Origin: Billgrantia ethanolica | GTDB lineage: Bacteria > Pseudomonadota > Gammaproteobacteria > Pseudomonadales > Halomonadaceae | Length of the DNA stretch: 64,000 nucleotides | Assembly (NCBI RefSeq): GCF_021404305.1 | Contig: NZ_JABFTX010000001.1 | Location: forward strand, 620,001-684,000 | Direction of reading: 5' to 3' | Shown here: one piece after another, positions 45,884 through 55,581 of the stretch | How positions within the stretch are numbered: position 1 is the stretch's first letter | Layout: every line of letters begins with the position of its first letter | The notes under the pieces: generated by a model | The model's input: the letters and a program-made list of their open reading frames with translations, nothing else | The model's database searches: none | Told to the model about the DNA's origin: nothing | Made by a program: the position numbers and the translations under genes

Positions 45884-47446
45884 TCAGGCGTCGGGCTCCG
45901 GCTCTTCATAGTGCCCCACGCCGTCACGGCCGTCGTGCTTGACCCCGTACATGGCCTGGTCGGCGGCATCGACGAGGGCGGCTGCACTTTCGAACTCGCC
46001 GTCTTCCATATCGACGATGCCGATCGAGGCGGTGACGTGCAGTGGCTCGCCGTCGGCCTGGGTCAGCGGCTGGCTGGCCAGGTATTCGCGAATGCGCTCG
46101 GCCAGTATCCCGGCCTGCTCACGGCGCGTACTGGGCATGATGACCAGAAACTCCTCGCCGCCGTAACGCCCGGCGACATCGCTCTCGCGGACCATGTTGT
46201 TCAGCGCCGCGGCGAAATGGATCAGCACTTCATCGCCGAAACGATGCCCGAAGCGGTCGTTGATGCGCTTGAAGTGGTCCAGGTCGATGAACATCACCGA
46301 GAGCGGCTGGTTGGCATGCTTGGCCAGCTCGAAATGTTGCTCGAGACGTTTCTCCAGCCATGGACGATTGGCCAACTGCGTGAGGTGGTCGGTGCGGTGC
46401 TGTTCGTCCAGCACGACGTGGCTGGCATGTAGCGCCTCCAGTTCCCGCTGCTGCTCGGCCAGGCGAATGGTCATGCGCAGGTTCTGCTCGAACAGCAGCT
46501 CCTTGGCCTCGGCCAGCAGATGCGTGCTGTCGATTGCCGGGGGGCAGGTGATCTCGAACAGCCGTGCCAGTGAAGGCAGGCGGTGCTGCAGCTCCTGCAT
46601 CACCGTCATCAGCATGACGATGTCCAGCGAGGCGAGCGAGGCGAGCTGGCGCAACAGGGCGCTGAAGGCAGAGGCGGAATCTGCGGCGAGCCAGCAGTCG
46701 GCAATCCGGCAGGAGAGCCGCAGGCAGAGCTTACGTGCGTCGCCATCGACCAGCGGGCCATGGCTGTCGATGATGCCTTTGGCAATCGTGCTCGGCACTC
46801 CCCAACTGGCGGCAAGCCAGGCGCCGACCAAAGCGTGATCGCAGCCGTAGCGCTCCAGCTCGACCTCGGCCAGACGCTGATGCTGGCGCAGATCTGGAAT
46901 GTGGGCGGTGTAGGCCTCGCCATCCAGAGCGGCGAAAGCGAGGATGCCGATATCCTGCAGCAGCGCCGTGGTGAACAGCTGGGGCGCGTCGTGGGGGCAC
47001 AGGTGCTGGGCCAGCTCCTGGACGGCGGTGGCGGCAATGATGGCACGCTGGCATAGATATTCGTGATCCAGCCCGCTGTCGCTGCCGCGCTTGGGCAGAC
47101 CGAAACTCAGGGCGACCGACAGGGTGGCGTCCAGGCCGATGCGCGAAACGGCATCGAGACAGTTGGATACCGGGTTGCCGCCACGCGAGTAGAAGGCACT
47201 GTTGGCCATGGACAGCAGCCGCAGGGTAAGGGCGGGGTCCTGTTCGATGATACGGGCATAGTCGGCCAGGCGAGGGTCCGAGGAGCGTGCAATCGCGATG
47301 ACCCGAGCCGCTGCGGCCGGCAGGCTGGGCAGTGCGCGGCAGTCGGCCAGGCGCGAACGCAGGGCCTCCGGCAAAGGCGGGATATCAAGTTCGGCGGGTT
47401 CTGTAATGCCAGAAATTTCCGCTGTCGATACTCTATCGATCGGCAT
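45884..47446 (-). CDS. HDOD-GGDEF diguanylate cyclase
   Basis: The protein has 520 residues. The N-terminal HDOD domain (about residues 25-230; LPSLPAAAARVIAIARSSDP, EQDPALTLRLLSMANSAFY) is a signalling domain related to HD phosphohydrolases. A helical linker (LEALHASHVVLDEQ) leads to a GGDEF domain with LSVMFIDLDHFKRINDRFGH and the active site GRYGGEEFLVIMP (GGEEF at about 429-433). An inhibitory I-site RESD stands exactly five residues before GGEEF, so the enzyme probably makes c-di-GMP from two GTP under product control. There is no membrane segment. It ends close to a bidirectional terminator, convergent to trhP. Confidence 0.92.
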   Translation of the reverse strand: MPIDRVSTAEISGITEPAELDIPPLPEALRSRLADCRALPSLPAAAARVIAIARSSDPRLADYARIIEQDPALTLRLLSMANSAFYSRGGNPVSNCLDAVSRIGLDATLSVALSFGLPKRGSDSGLDHEYLCQRAIIAATAVQELAQHLCPHDAPQLFTTALLQDIGILAFAALDGEAYTAHIPDLRQHQRLAEVELERYGCDHALVGAWLAASWGVPSTIAKGIIDSHGPLVDGDARKLCLRLSCRIADCWLAADSASAFSALLRQLASLASLDIVMLMTVMQELQHRLPSLARLFEITCPPAIDSTHLLAEAKELLFEQNLRMTIRLAEQQRELEALHASHVVLDEQHRTDHLTQLANRPWLEKRLEQHFELAKHANQPLSVMFIDLDHFKRINDRFGHRFGDEVLIHFAAALNNMVRESDVAGRYGGEEFLVIMPSTRREQAGILAERIREYLASQPLTQADGEPLHVTASIGIVDMEDGEFESAAALVDAADQAMYGVKHDGRDGVGHYEEPEPDA

Positions 47447-47526
47447 GCTTTTCCCCGCCTGAAGAAAGATCTAATTGTTTTCGCGCCAAGCCTAGCAGAA
47501 TGCGCATGGGACGAGCGTTTGAGCCC

Positions 47527-47763
47527 TTAAGTCTTCCTCAACGATGCGTCGAGGTGATCGACCACCTCGGCCCAGTCGGCATCCTCTTCGATTGCGGTAT
47601 GGAGAAAGGCCGCCTGGGCCTGATTCCAGAAGGACGCTTCATAGATCGCTACCGTCGCTGGCAGCGGTGAATGTCGCTCGATGAATGCCTGGATCGAGGC
47701 CTCATCGGCGGGAAGGCCGAGCTGCTCGAAGAGCTCGGTGAAGGGGTGTACGGGATGTTCCAT
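47527..47763 (-). CDS. DUF2789 domain protein
   Basis: This small acidic protein has 78 residues and belongs to DUF2789, as I recall that family. Diagnostic parts are HPFTELFEQLGLPADEASIQ, PLPATVAIYEASFWNQAQAAF and EEDADWAEVVDHLDASLR. The function is unknown. It is chosen to start at the ATG at 47763 because GGAG stands just upstream; a GTG six bases earlier is the alternative. The HDOD-GGDEF gene lies 80 nt downstream on the same strand. Confidence 0.8.
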   Translation of the reverse strand: MEHPVHPFTELFEQLGLPADEASIQAFIERHSPLPATVAIYEASFWNQAQAAFLHTAIEEDADWAEVVDHLDASLRKT

Positions 47764-47831
47764 GATCACTCCTCTGACGCTTCACTTGGTTACACTCAAC
47801 GTAGCCCGGCGGTGAGGGAAAGCCAGCCCAG

Positions 47832-47855
47832 GGGGGCGAGACTTTCAACGCCCCC
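47832..47855. terminator. Weak hairpin downstream of the asparaginase gene
   Basis: GGGGGCG (47832-47838) pairs with CGCCCCC (47849-47855) with a 10-nt loop, directly beyond the asparaginase stop. It lacks a T run, so it may only slow RNA polymerase or protect the mRNA end. Confidence 0.35.
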
Positions 47856-47862
47856 ATACGAC

Positions 47863-48915
47863 TCAGCGCTCACCCACGAGAGGAGTGAGGAACAGTCGAC
47901 GACGCTCGGCGGCATCCAGTGGCAGGGCCAGCAGGTGCACGAGCTTGGTGATGGCGGCTTCGGGGGTCATGTCGTCGCCCGAGAGCACGCCGGCCTCGAT
48001 GAGCCCCTGACCGGCGGCATAGCGTCCGGGTGCGATGCTGCCCCAGGGGCACTGGCTGATCGCGGCGAGCAGCTTGCCTTCACCGCTGGCCTTGGCCAGT
48101 ACGCCGATCAATTCGGGGTCCGGTGGAATGTTGCCGCCACCCCACACTTCGAGCAGGGCGCCCTGAACCCTGTCGTTGCCCAGCCAGGCTTCCAGTTGCC
48201 ATGCCTGAATGCCAGGCCACAGAGCGAGACGGGCCACTCCCCCCTTGGCCAGCGGCGAATAGTCCGGCAATTCGAAGCGCGGCGCACCGCGCTGCTGGGT
48301 TTCGAGGCAGCGCGCTGGGTAAAGCACCACGTCATCGCCGACCTGCTCACCCAGCGGCGGATAGTTGGGGCTGGCAAAGGCGTCGTCGTCCTCGCTGTGG
48401 GTCTTGCTCGAACGTACCCCACGCAGCAGGCGTCCGGCGAAGGCCACGGCGACCTCCTGCAGTTCGGGCCGGGCGGCGCAGCGCAGCGCCAGTTCGATGT
48501 TGGCCAGGGCGTCACTGCCTTCCGCTTCGAGAGGATGCATGGCGCCAGTGACCACCACCGGTCGGTCCAGGCCCTGCAATTGAAAGGCAAGGCTCGATGC
48601 AGTCCAGGTGAGGGTGTCGGTGCCATGCAGTACCACGATGCCGGCATGGTGGCCTAGCCGATCGGCAATAGCAGCCGCCAGCCGCTGCCAGTCGAGGGGC
48701 GTGGCGGCACTGGAATCGATGGGAGTGGCCACCGCTTGGACCACGAACTCGGGCAGCTGGCTCCGGCGGCTCGGTGGCAGTGCGTCGAGAGCGTGTCGCA
48801 GGCGGGTTTCGATATCGCCAGCCGGTACCAGACCCTCGGCGCTGGGCAACATGCCCAGAGTACCACCGGTGTAGAGCACCAGTACGGGGCGGTCGGCAAA
48901 AGAGGGGGCGATCAT
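47863..48915 (-). CDS. ansA: L-asparaginase
   Basis: The 350-residue enzyme hydrolyses asparagine to aspartate and ammonia. The two conserved Thr motifs are VLVLYTGGTLGMLPS (nucleophile Thr near residue 18) and GIVVLHGTDTLTWTAS near 92-107 (second Thr-Asp-Lys/Thr site). DSSAATPLDW and VTGAMHP are further family marks. There is no signal peptide, so it is a cytoplasmic type I enzyme. The active-site Lys and the cell location fit AnsA, but type II-like enzymes without signal exist. Expression unit: single gene; the next gene on this strand upstream is the HlyD-like adaptor. Confidence 0.88.
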   Translation of the reverse strand: MIAPSFADRPVLVLYTGGTLGMLPSAEGLVPAGDIETRLRHALDALPPSRRSQLPEFVVQAVATPIDSSAATPLDWQRLAAAIADRLGHHAGIVVLHGTDTLTWTASSLAFQLQGLDRPVVVTGAMHPLEAEGSDALANIELALRCAARPELQEVAVAFAGRLLRGVRSSKTHSEDDDAFASPNYPPLGEQVGDDVVLYPARCLETQQRGAPRFELPDYSPLAKGGVARLALWPGIQAWQLEAWLGNDRVQGALLEVWGGGNIPPDPELIGVLAKASGEGKLLAAISQCPWGSIAPGRYAAGQGLIEAGVLSGDDMTPEAAITKLVHLLALPLDAAERRRLFLTPLVGER

Positions 48916-48994
48916 GGCAGCTCCTGGAGATGGCGTTCGTCACGGGCATGGCAAGGCGCCCTGACGACGATAATACCCAGAGTTGCGTTCGATC

Positions 48995-50203
48995 TCACTC
49001 ATCCGCTGCGACGCGGATGCCTTCGCTTACCCGGTCGCCCGGATGCGTGATCACAAGCTCGCCTTCCTCGAGCCCGGCAACGATCTGGGAAACCAGGCCC
49101 TGACGGCGACCCGTCTCCACGCTGCGCAGCGTGGCGCGTCCCTCTTCGATGACGAACACCGCCCACTCACCCTGGTGACGAAACAGAGCGCTGGTGGGCA
49201 CCTGCATGACGTCGTCGGCCTCCCAGATCACGAATTCGACGTCGACCCGGTAGCCGCTGCCGATGCCCAGTTCGCTGCGGTCGAGGTCGCCGGAAAAGTC
49301 GACGATCACCGGCACGCGCTGTTCGTCCACCCCCAGCGCCGAGGTGCGCGTGAACCCGGCGGGCGCGATACGTCTGACACTGCCGGCGAGCGGCTCGCCG
49401 CCCCAGCCGGTGATCACGGCGTCGAGCCCCAGGCGCAGCCTCACGGCATCCATCGAGAGCAGGTCGACCTGAATCTCCAGGTCGGCGAGGCGGCCGAGCT
49501 CGAGGATCGGTTCGCCGGCGCTCACGCTACCCTCGCAGCAGCGGTAGCGGGTCAGCACCAGGCCGGAAACCGGCGCGCGTACCTGCAGCACCGGCTGGTC
49601 CGCCTCGCTGCGCTGGCCGATGGCCACGGCCAGCAGCGCCCGAGCACTCTCCACCTCGAAACGTGCCACCTCGACGCCGGAGGCCGCGGAATTTTCCAGC
49701 GCGCGAAGCCGGTCGCGTTGATTCTGGCGCAGCTCCAATTCGGCCGTGGAGATCAGGTTGCGCTGGTGCAACTGCCGGTAACGCTGATACTCGGCCTCGG
49801 CGAAACGGCGGTCGGCGCGAGCCGTTTCCAGGTTGGCCTGGGCGGCCTGGAGACGGGCCTGGGCGGCTTGCAGGTTGTCCTCGGCCTGCTGCCGCGTGCG
49901 TACGTCCAGTGCCGGTGCTGGACTCGGCTCGAGCCGGAACAGCGTGTCGCCTTCTTCGACACGGTCGCCCACCTCCAGGTCGACGCGCTGCAGGTAACCG
50001 GCGATGGGGGCCGAGACGTTCCAGGTTTCACGCAGCTGGGTTCGTCCCTCCTCGACCACCGAGTCGACGAAGGGGCCCAACGTGACTCGCGCCGTGTTGA
50101 CCGGCACGGGGGTGGGGCGCAGCGTCCAGGCCAATATGCCGAGCAAACCGGCACCCAGCAGGATCCACAGCAGATAACGGATCCATGTGCGGCGTTGAGT
50201 CAT
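48995..50203 (-). CDS. HlyD/MacA-like periplasmic adaptor of an ABC exporter
   Basis: This 402-residue membrane-fusion protein has one N-terminal transmembrane helix (YLLWILLGAGLLGILAWTL). A lipoyl-like half (GYLQRVDLEVGDRVEEGDT) is followed by a long coiled-coil hairpin rich in Ala, Gln, Arg and Glu (about residues 95-205) and the second lipoyl half (VRAPVSGLVLTRY). Barrel and membrane-proximal domains end the protein. It would connect the inner-membrane ABC permease to the periplasm or an outer-membrane duct. ATG 50203 is chosen with GGGGGG upstream. It is the last gene of a three-gene exporter operon; no TolC-like gene is nearby. Confidence 0.86.
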   Translation of the reverse strand: MTQRRTWIRYLLWILLGAGLLGILAWTLRPTPVPVNTARVTLGPFVDSVVEEGRTQLRETWNVSAPIAGYLQRVDLEVGDRVEEGDTLFRLEPSPAPALDVRTRQQAEDNLQAAQARLQAAQANLETARADRRFAEAEYQRYRQLHQRNLISTAELELRQNQRDRLRALENSAASGVEVARFEVESARALLAVAIGQRSEADQPVLQVRAPVSGLVLTRYRCCEGSVSAGEPILELGRLADLEIQVDLLSMDAVRLRLGLDAVITGWGGEPLAGSVRRIAPAGFTRTSALGVDEQRVPVIVDFSGDLDRSELGIGSGYRVDVEFVIWEADDVMQVPTSALFRHQGEWAVFVIEEGRATLRSVETGRRQGLVSQIVAGLEEGELVITHPGDRVSEGIRVAADE

Positions 50204-50238
50204 ACCCATCCCCCCTCTATGAAGACGTCCTTCGACCG

Positions 50239-52602
50239 CTACTCGACGGCCTTGAGCACGCGAATCTTGTCCAGGCGACCCAGGCGACGAAAGACGAGCG
50301 CGGCGACCAGCAGCGACGCGACCAGGACGCCTGCCGCGGCGAAACCGAAGGTGTGCGGCGTGAAAACCAGCGGTATGCGGAACAGATCGTGCGTAAAGGC
50401 CCGGTTCAGCAGGTGGCTGAAAAAGACGCCGATGGCCCAGCCCAGAGGAATCGCCGCCAGGGTGAGCAGGGCGATCTCGCCGAGCAGGATCCTGGCGACC
50501 TCCGCGCGCGTGTAGCCGAGTACCTGCAGCGTGGCGAGCTCCCTCGCGCGCTCGGCGAAGGCGATGCGGGCATTGTTGTAGATCACGCCGAAGGCGATGG
50601 AGGAGGCGATGCCGACGAAGATCACCGCCACCATCAGCAGCGTCTCGTCCATGTAGTCGCGAATGCCTTGCTCGGCCTCGGTCAGCAGACCGATGGAGGC
50701 CACGCCTGGCAGCTCCCATAGCGCGGCATGCAGCTCGGCCGTGCGCTCGCGATCCACCAGCAGCCACACGCCGCTGATGGCGGGACCCTCGTGCATCAGC
50801 GCGTTGAGCGCGCCCAGCTGCAAGTAGGCGCCGACACCCAGCGGCTCGTCCACCAGCGCCGTCAGGGGCAGTGACAAACGCTGCCGACGGCCTTCCATCA
50901 CCGCCACCTCCAGGGTATCGCCCACCTGCACGCCGAGCTGTTTCGCCAGGTGGCGCGTCAGCATGACCCCCGATTCCGGCAAGCGCTGCGGGCGGTCCTG
51001 CCCATCGAGTACCTGACGCATCCCAGGTTCCTGCGCCATGCCCAGCAGGCTGGTGCGATAGTGACGATGGCCATGGATCAGGGTCACCGGCACCCGCCGC
51101 CAGCTCTCCACTGCCAGCACGCCGGGCAGGTGACGCAGCTCGCCGGCGGCACGGGCCGGTGTCGGCTCGTTGAAGGTCAGCTCCATGTCCATCTGCAGCA
51201 CCTGCCGGTACTGCTGGTCGATCATCTTGTCGACCGCAGCCAGCTGATAGGCGCCGATCACCAGCAGCCCCGCCGAGAGGGCGATCCCCACCACCGAAAA
51301 GGCGGCCTTGGCCGGATGACGGGCGAGATTGCGCAGCACGATGCGTCCTTCGTTGCCCAGCAGTGATGCTGGCACCAGCTTTTCGAGCCAGCTGCGGCGA
51401 AAACGGTGCGGCGCCGGCGGACGCATCGCTTCGGCCGGCGGGCAACCGACGGCTTGCCATACCGCGTGCCAGGTGCCGGCCAGGGCGGCGAGCAGGGTCA
51501 CCAGCAGCGACAGCGCCAGCGCCCAGAACGGCACGCCGAACTGCATCTCGGGAAAGCGGAAGTACTCGCGATAGATGCCCGCCAGGCCGCTGGCCGCCCA
51601 GCCCCCCAGCACTACCCCGACGGCCCAGCCGAGCAGCACGATGGCCCCTGCCAGCAGGCCGTAGTGGCGGGCCAGCTCGGTGTCGCGATAGCCGAAGGCC
51701 TTGAGCACGGCCAGCTGCTCGCGCTGGGTCTGGATGATGCGCCCCATCACCACGTTGAGCAGAAAGGCAGACACCGTCAGAAAGATCGCCGGCAGCACGG
51801 TGGCGGTGATGCGCTGCTGGTTGAGTTCCTCCTCGATGAAGCGGTGGGACTGCTGGTCATGGCGGGTCTGGGCGCCGATGGCGCCATAACGGGCCAGGGC
51901 CAGATCCAGTGCATCGATCACCTCCTCCTCGCTGGCGCCGGCCTGCAGCGTGAGGGTCAGGCTGTTGAAGGCGCCCTCCATGCCGTAGGCCTGGGCCAGG
52001 GCGCGCTGGTTCATCCACAGCACGGCATAGCGGCGGTAGTCCGGCATCATGTCGGTGGGGGCCACCTGATAGAGATACTCGGGGCTCAGGCCGATGCCGG
52101 AAATCGTCAGCTCGGTATGGCGTCCATTGACGATCGCTTCCAGTCGATCCCCCGGAACCAGGCCGTGGGCCTCGGCAAAGGCATCCGAGACCACCGCCTG
52201 GTCGTCGCGGCCGGCTTCCGGCAGGCTGCCGGCCTTGAGATGCAGATGGTTGAGCAGCGGCTGGCGTCCGTCGGGCAGCGACAGCAACTGGCCGCGCACG
52301 GGATCGCCGTAGCCGGGCACCGCCAGGCGCACCGAGGCGCGTACTCGGGGTTCGATCAGGTTGACCCCGTCCAGCTGTTGCAGCTGTGCCTGCAGGCCGA
52401 GCGGAGCGCGTTTCAGGTCGACGAACAGCTCGGCAAAGTGGTGACTGGTGTAGAAGCGGTCGCGCGCGCCGGTCAGCGACTCCAGGGTGGTCACGGCCAG
52501 AATGAGGGTCATGACCCCGCTGGCGATGACCAGCGCAATGGCCAGCGCCTGGCCCTTGAGGCGCCACAGGTCGCGATAGAGCTTGCGGTCGAGTGTCTTC
52601 AT
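50239..52602 (-). CDS. FtsX/MacB-type ABC transporter permease
   Basis: The protein has 787 residues with two FtsX-like permease units. An N-terminal transmembrane helix (GQALAIALVIASGVMTLILA) leads to a large periplasmic domain. Three hydrophobic helices come next (about residues 260-430, including FLTVSAFLLNVVMGRII), then a fourth transmembrane helix and a second periplasmic domain (AFSVVGIALSAGLLVIGAYQ). The C-terminal group includes GIASSIAFGVIYNNARIAFAERARELATL with the conserved mechanical-coupling region. Such permeases export lipids, peptides or lipoproteins using the ATPase upstream (14 nt gap). Substrate unknown. Confidence 0.88.
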   Translation of the reverse strand: MKTLDRKLYRDLWRLKGQALAIALVIASGVMTLILAVTTLESLTGARDRFYTSHHFAELFVDLKRAPLGLQAQLQQLDGVNLIEPRVRASVRLAVPGYGDPVRGQLLSLPDGRQPLLNHLHLKAGSLPEAGRDDQAVVSDAFAEAHGLVPGDRLEAIVNGRHTELTISGIGLSPEYLYQVAPTDMMPDYRRYAVLWMNQRALAQAYGMEGAFNSLTLTLQAGASEEEVIDALDLALARYGAIGAQTRHDQQSHRFIEEELNQQRITATVLPAIFLTVSAFLLNVVMGRIIQTQREQLAVLKAFGYRDTELARHYGLLAGAIVLLGWAVGVVLGGWAASGLAGIYREYFRFPEMQFGVPFWALALSLLVTLLAALAGTWHAVWQAVGCPPAEAMRPPAPHRFRRSWLEKLVPASLLGNEGRIVLRNLARHPAKAAFSVVGIALSAGLLVIGAYQLAAVDKMIDQQYRQVLQMDMELTFNEPTPARAAGELRHLPGVLAVESWRRVPVTLIHGHRHYRTSLLGMAQEPGMRQVLDGQDRPQRLPESGVMLTRHLAKQLGVQVGDTLEVAVMEGRRQRLSLPLTALVDEPLGVGAYLQLGALNALMHEGPAISGVWLLVDRERTAELHAALWELPGVASIGLLTEAEQGIRDYMDETLLMVAVIFVGIASSIAFGVIYNNARIAFAERARELATLQVLGYTRAEVARILLGEIALLTLAAIPLGWAIGVFFSHLLNRAFTHDLFRIPLVFTPHTFGFAAAGVLVASLLVAALVFRRLGRLDKIRVLKAVE

Positions 52603-52616
52603 GGCACAGGCCGCGG

Positions 52617-53366
52617 CTACCAGCGGAGCTCTTGCGGCCGGCGCCGCTTCGGATTGGCCTGGCAGTGATCGACCCTGCCGTCGCGCAGGCGAATGACGCG
52701 ATCGGCCATGTCTCCGATGACCTCGTTATGGGTGATGATCGCCACCGTGGTGCCGGTTTCACGATTGATGCGTTCGAGCACTTCGAGCACGCGGATGCCA
52801 GTCTGGAAATCGAGAGCCCCGGTGGGCTCGTCGCACAGCAGCACCTCGGGCTGCTTGGCCACGGCACGGGCGATGGCCACACGCTGCTGCTCGCCGCCCG
52901 AGAGCTGGGAAGGGAAGTGATCCAGCCGGTGCTCCAGGCCCACCAGCGCCAGCGCCTCTTCAGGAGGCAAGGGGTGGCGGCTGATGTCGGTGACGACGGC
53001 GACGTTCTCGCGTGCCGTAAGACTCGAAATCAGATTGTAGAACTGAAACACGAAGCCCACGTGGTGGCGGCGGAAATTGGTCAGCTCGCGCTGGGAGGCT
53101 GTGGCCAGGTCCAGGCCCGAGCGCTCATGTGAGGCCTCGCTGCGGCGGGTGTGATAGGTGAGGGTGCCTTCGCTGGGACTGTCGAGTCCGCCGAGGATGT
53201 TGAGCAGCGTCGACTTGCCCGAGCCCGAGGCGCCGAGCATGACTACCAGTTCGCCGGCATGCAGTTCGAGATCGATGCCGCGCAGCGCCTGGATGGTCAT
53301 TTCACCCATCTGATAGAAACGCTTCAAGCCGCGCGCCTGAAACACCACCTCGACCTTATCGTCCAT
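52617..53366 (-). CDS. ABC transporter ATP-binding protein (LolD/MacB type)
   Basis: This 249-residue ATPase is of the MacB/LolD group. Walker [21 protein letters not shown], a Q-loop in [16 protein letters not shown], the signature [14 protein letters not shown], Walker [14 protein letters not shown] and the H-loop IITHNEV are all present. It drives the permease downstream; the order ATPase-permease-adaptor suggests a three-part exporter of the MacAB kind with the permease and ATPase as separate genes. The ATG at 53366 (MDDKVEVV) is chosen. The gene is divergent from the DMT transporter. Confidence 0.92.
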   Translation of the reverse strand: MDDKVEVVFQARGLKRFYQMGEMTIQALRGIDLELHAGELVVMLGASGSGKSTLLNILGGLDSPSEGTLTYHTRRSEASHERSGLDLATASQRELTNFRRHHVGFVFQFYNLISSLTARENVAVVTDISRHPLPPEEALALVGLEHRLDHFPSQLSGGEQQRVAIARAVAKQPEVLLCDEPTGALDFQTGIRVLEVLERINRETGTTVAIITHNEVIGDMADRVIRLRDGRVDHCQANPKRRRPQELRW

Positions 53367-53463
53367 TGTTTCCCTGCGTGAGAGAATGTGTCGGTGAGAA
53401 CAGGCTAGCACGGCTGCGTCACAAGGTGCGCTTGACAAGGATCATGAAACAAGGGGGGAGAGT

Positions 53464-54354
53464 ATGGCGCGGCCTGCATCACACTGGTTGCTGCTGGTGG
53501 CGCTGGCCATCGTATGGGGCAGCTCGTTCGCGCTGACGAGAGTCGCCGTGGCGGAGATGACCCCGGCCATGCTGGTGGCCGGGCGCAATGCCATCGCCGC
53601 CGTGGGTTTGCTGCTGCTGGTTTGGGCGCTGCGCCGCGCATGGCCGCGAGGGCCGCGTGTCTGGAGCTTCATGTTGGCGATTGCCGTGGTCGGCAACATG
53701 ATGCCGTTCCTGCTGATCAGCTGGGGGCAGCAGCGTATCGACAGCGGGCTGGCAGGGATTCTCATGGCCGTGATGCCTCTGCTGACCCTGGTGCTGGCGC
53801 ATTTCCTGGTGAGCGGCGAGCGCATGGTGCCGCGGCGACTGGTGGGTTTTCTGATCGGTTTCGCGGGGGTGCTGCTGCTGGTCGGCCCCACCGCGCTGCG
53901 GGAGCTGGGTGGTCGAGGCGAGACGCTGCTGGCCCAGTTGGCCGTGCTGGGCGGGGCGGTGTGCTATGCGGTGAACGCGATCGTTTCACGCCACAAGCCG
54001 GCCAGCGATCCGTGGTCGACCTCGGCGCTGGTGCTGGCCATGGCCTGGCTGCTGACGCTGCCGCTGGCCGTAGCCACTTGGCCCATCGACGCACCTGCCA
54101 TGCCCGTGCTGTCTCCTGCGGCGCTATGGGCCGTTGTCGTGCTGGGCCTGATCTGCACCGCGCTGGGCAGCGTCATCTATTTCACCCTGGTAGCCGTCGC
54201 CGGACCCACCTTCCTGTCGTTGATCAACTACCTGATCCCGGTCTGGGCGGTATTGATCGGCGCGCTGTTCCTGGGCGAGCGTCCTGAGTGGAATCACCTG
54301 GTGGCGATGGGGTTGATTCTGGGGGGTGTGGCCTGGTCCCAAAGAAGGGCCTAG
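53464..54354 (+). CDS. EamA/DMT-family exporter
   Basis: This small integral membrane protein has 296 residues with ten hydrophobic helices in two EamA repeats. The first begins HWLLLVALAIVWGSSFALTR and includes PAMLVAGRNAIAAVGLLLLV; the second includes YLIPVWAVLIGALFLGERPE, the conserved pattern of the drug/metabolite transporter superfamily. Members export amino acids, purines or other metabolites; the substrate cannot be read from the sequence. The start follows GGGGGAG. It is convergent with the MFS gene, with a 12-nt gap. Confidence 0.9.
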   Translation: MARPASHWLLLVALAIVWGSSFALTRVAVAEMTPAMLVAGRNAIAAVGLLLLVWALRRAWPRGPRVWSFMLAIAVVGNMMPFLLISWGQQRIDSGLAGILMAVMPLLTLVLAHFLVSGERMVPRRLVGFLIGFAGVLLLVGPTALRELGGRGETLLAQLAVLGGAVCYAVNAIVSRHKPASDPWSTSALVLAMAWLLTLPLAVATWPIDAPAMPVLSPAALWAVVVLGLICTALGSVIYFTLVAVAGPTFLSLINYLIPVWAVLIGALFLGERPEWNHLVAMGLILGGVAWSQRRA

Positions 54355-54366
54355 AGACCAAGAAAG

Positions 54367-55581
54367 TCAGCGGGTGATGAGGCGCCCCTCGGCATCGACG
54401 TCGAGGCGCCGGTTGCGTCCGGCCAGCAGGGCGAAGCCGGCGGCCACGGCGACGATCGACAGCAAGACGCCGGTCATGGTCGCCATGCCGACCTCGAGCT
54501 GCAGCAGCACTCCCACCGCCAGCGGCCCCAGGGCGGCCAGGGTGTAGCCGCCGCCCTGCGCCAGACCGGAGAGCTTGCCGGCCAGGCGGGAGTTGGCCGT
54601 ACGCAGCACGATCAGGCTGAGGGCCAGGCTGAAGCTGCCGCCCTGACCCAGCCCTAGCAGCACCACGCCGGGCCAGCGCCAGCTCTCGTCGGCCTGGAGC
54701 AGCAGCCACAGTCCCGCCGCGATACAGCCCAGTACCAGCAGCAGCGCCGGGCGCTGGTCGCGGCTCAGACGCGCCAGCCAGGGCGCACCCAAGGCCGAAA
54801 TCAACTGCACCATCACCGAGGCACCCATCATCCAGCCGGCCTCGGCCTCGCTGTAGCCACGCGCCTGGAGCAGCGTGGGCAGCCAGCCGAAAACGATGTA
54901 GGCCAACGAGGACTGGGTTCCCATCAGGATCATCACCTGCCACGCCAACGGCTGGCCGAGCAGCTCGCGCATGCTGCCGCCGGTAGCGGTGGCAACCTGG
55001 GAGTGAGGAGCGCGTGGCATCAGCGTCAGCCAGGCGACCAGCGGCAGCAGCGCCAGCAGACCCCAGCTCATCAGGCTGAACCGCCAGCCGCCCAGCATGT
55101 CGGCGAGCGGAATGCTCAGGCCGGCGCCAAGGGCGCCGCCCAGGCACAGCGCCATGGTATAGACACCGGTCATCAGGTCCGCGCCGCCGGGCAGCTCACG
55201 CTTGACCAGGGCCGGCAGCAGGGTGCCGGCGATACCGATGGCAGCCCCGGCCAGCAGGGTGCCGAGAAACAGCAGCGGCAGGGTGGGAAGGCCGCGCAAC
55301 AGCAGGCCGGCGATCAATACGCCGAGCGCCAGGGCCAGGGTGTTCTCGGGGCCTGTCCGCTTGGCCAGCCAGGGGGCCAGGGGCGCGAAGACCCCCAGGC
55401 ATAGCACCGGCAGCGTGGTCAGCGCGCCAATGGCCAGCGGTGTCAGGCCGGTATCGGCCTGAACACGTACCAGCAGGGGGGCGAGCGACGACAGGGCAGG
55501 TCTCAAGTTGAGTCCGACCAGTACCATCAGAAACAGAAACAGGACGACGCGTCGCGGATCGGGGCTGGCTTCAGTCGTCAT
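54367..55581 (-). CDS. MFS transporter, CynX/NimT-like
   Basis: This major-facilitator protein has 404 residues and twelve hydrophobic helices. It starts LFLFLMVLVGLNLRPALSS, with an Arg-Pro pair typical of the CynX/NimT group, and has the GVFAPLAPWLAKRTGPENTL loop between helices 2 and 3. In that group some members carry cyanate or small nitro compounds; the substrate here is unknown. The start is set to the ATG at 55581 (MTTEAS), with GAGGT upstream. The upstream unknown gene overlaps it by 11 nt, so translation is likely coupled. Confidence 0.85.
   Translation of the reverse strand: MTTEASPDPRRVVLFLFLMVLVGLNLRPALSSLAPLLVRVQADTGLTPLAIGALTTLPVLCLGVFAPLAPWLAKRTGPENTLALALGVLIAGLLLRGLPTLPLLFLGTLLAGAAIGIAGTLLPALVKRELPGGADLMTGVYTMALCLGGALGAGLSIPLADMLGGWRFSLMSWGLLALLPLVAWLTLMPRAPHSQVATATGGSMRELLGQPLAWQVMILMGTQSSLAYIVFGWLPTLLQARGYSEAEAGWMMGASVMVQLISALGAPWLARLSRDQRPALLLVLGCIAAGLWLLLQADESWRWPGVVLLGLGQGGSFSLALSLIVLRTANSRLAGKLSGLAQGGGYTLAALGPLAVGVLLQLEVGMATMTGVLLSIVAVAAGFALLAGRNRRLDVDAEGRLITR

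Noticed and set aside
48995..51460. Single 820-codon frame that could suggest a fusion ahead of the HlyD-like adaptor
   Set aside because: Only the part from 50203 down is adaptor; the part above 50239 is an out-of-frame shadow of the ABC permease.
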